64,000 bases of DNA, taken from contig NC_037091.1 in assembly GCF_002994745.2 (NCBI RefSeq), forward strand, positions 12,586,501 to 12,650,500. The letters are read 5' to 3'. Shown here piece by piece: positions 63,720-64,000 of this stretch (within the stretch, counting starts at the first letter, position 1; each line of letters starts with the position of its first letter). This stretch comes from Rosa chinensis. Taxonomy: Eukaryota > Streptophyta > Magnoliopsida > Rosales > Rosaceae. The notes beneath the pieces were generated by a model. That model ran no database searches, had not been told where the DNA came from, and worked only from the letters and a program-made list of their open reading frames with translations. The translations under genes were made by a program, and so were the position numbers.

Positions 63720-64000
63720 ATCATTGCCAAGATAATCTTGATAAATATTCTACAGTGCCCACATATATGTCAGATATACACACATTTACATATGAGAGCA
63801 AAATTGTTGTCATTATAATAAGGAGAGTCATTGTTTGTGTAATTTTAGTTCTATTAGAGGTGAGAACTCCACCTACGACATTTTTACAAGTATATGAACA
63901 AATTGTTGTCATATATCATAACTTGGTTCAATTATATATAAATAGTTTAAAGGAATGTGGTAACTTTGTGGTCAATGTCGTAAATTTGGTTCAATTGAAT
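63720..64000. other. AT-rich end of window, no gene seen
   Basis: One short minus-strand ORF has no family features. Confidence 0.45.

Overview
The window is nuclear DNA from a flowering plant, most likely a eudicot. Rosaceae is my guess from the overall look of the repeats, and no single feature proves it. The evidence for a plant is a cluster of tau-class glutathione S-transferase (GST) genes with the usual single intron, F-box pseudogenes, plant-type intron borders, and a dense load of Mutator-like (MULE), CACTA, Helitron, Ty1-copia, Ty3-gypsy, LINE and SINE sequences, most of them bounded by recognisable target-site duplications (TSDs).

Region 1 (1-8.9 kb) is a nest of transposons. A ~0.6-kb TIR element (144-8893) was split by a Pack-MULE (216-1850) and by a degenerate 6.5-kb copia element (1921-8411). 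The Pack-MULE carries an intact Sec61-beta-like reading frame plus the start of an unrelated second gene. Region 2 (8.9-27 kb) is a tau GST cluster on the minus strand: three intact two-exon genes (10.0-11.0, 12.6-14.6 and 25.8-26.8 kb), one frameshifted copy (20.7-21.8 kb) and two relics. It is interleaved with a SINE, LINE pieces, two MULEs and a Helitron-like end. A relic with a cytochrome c oxidase 6b-like exon lies at 15.7-16.3 kb.

Region 3 (27-36.8 kb) holds two more MULEs, a 2.4-kb solo gypsy-type LTR, fragments of host genes including a BAM/CLAVATA1-like receptor kinase, and a second gypsy-type LTR. Region 4 (36,761-43,627) is the most striking object. It is a 6.9-kb CACTA element with a 3-bp TSD that carries pieces of at least four host genes in one orientation: RPL7, GOT1, glycolate oxidase and mARC/MOSC. 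They lie behind a 5'UTR-like leader, and the GOT1 part keeps an open frame across five exons. The element landed in the end of the second LTR.

Region 5 (45-61.6 kb) contains F-box-related pseudogenes. One is broken by a MULE with a perfect 10-bp TSD. Two copies of a pair (an F-box/DUF295-like gene plus an F-box/FBA-like gene) form a segmental duplication. A very young copia element with 176/177 identical LTR bases but no TSD sits at the junction, and a short internally deleted copia sits in the second unit. The last 2.4 kb is AT-rich and holds a TIR element (62,749-63,715).

Only the three GST genes look like ordinary functional host genes. The Sec61-beta frame and the GOT1-containing chimera are transposon-borne and could be expressed. 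Identities were assigned by reading the sequence and from memory of the families; no database search was run.
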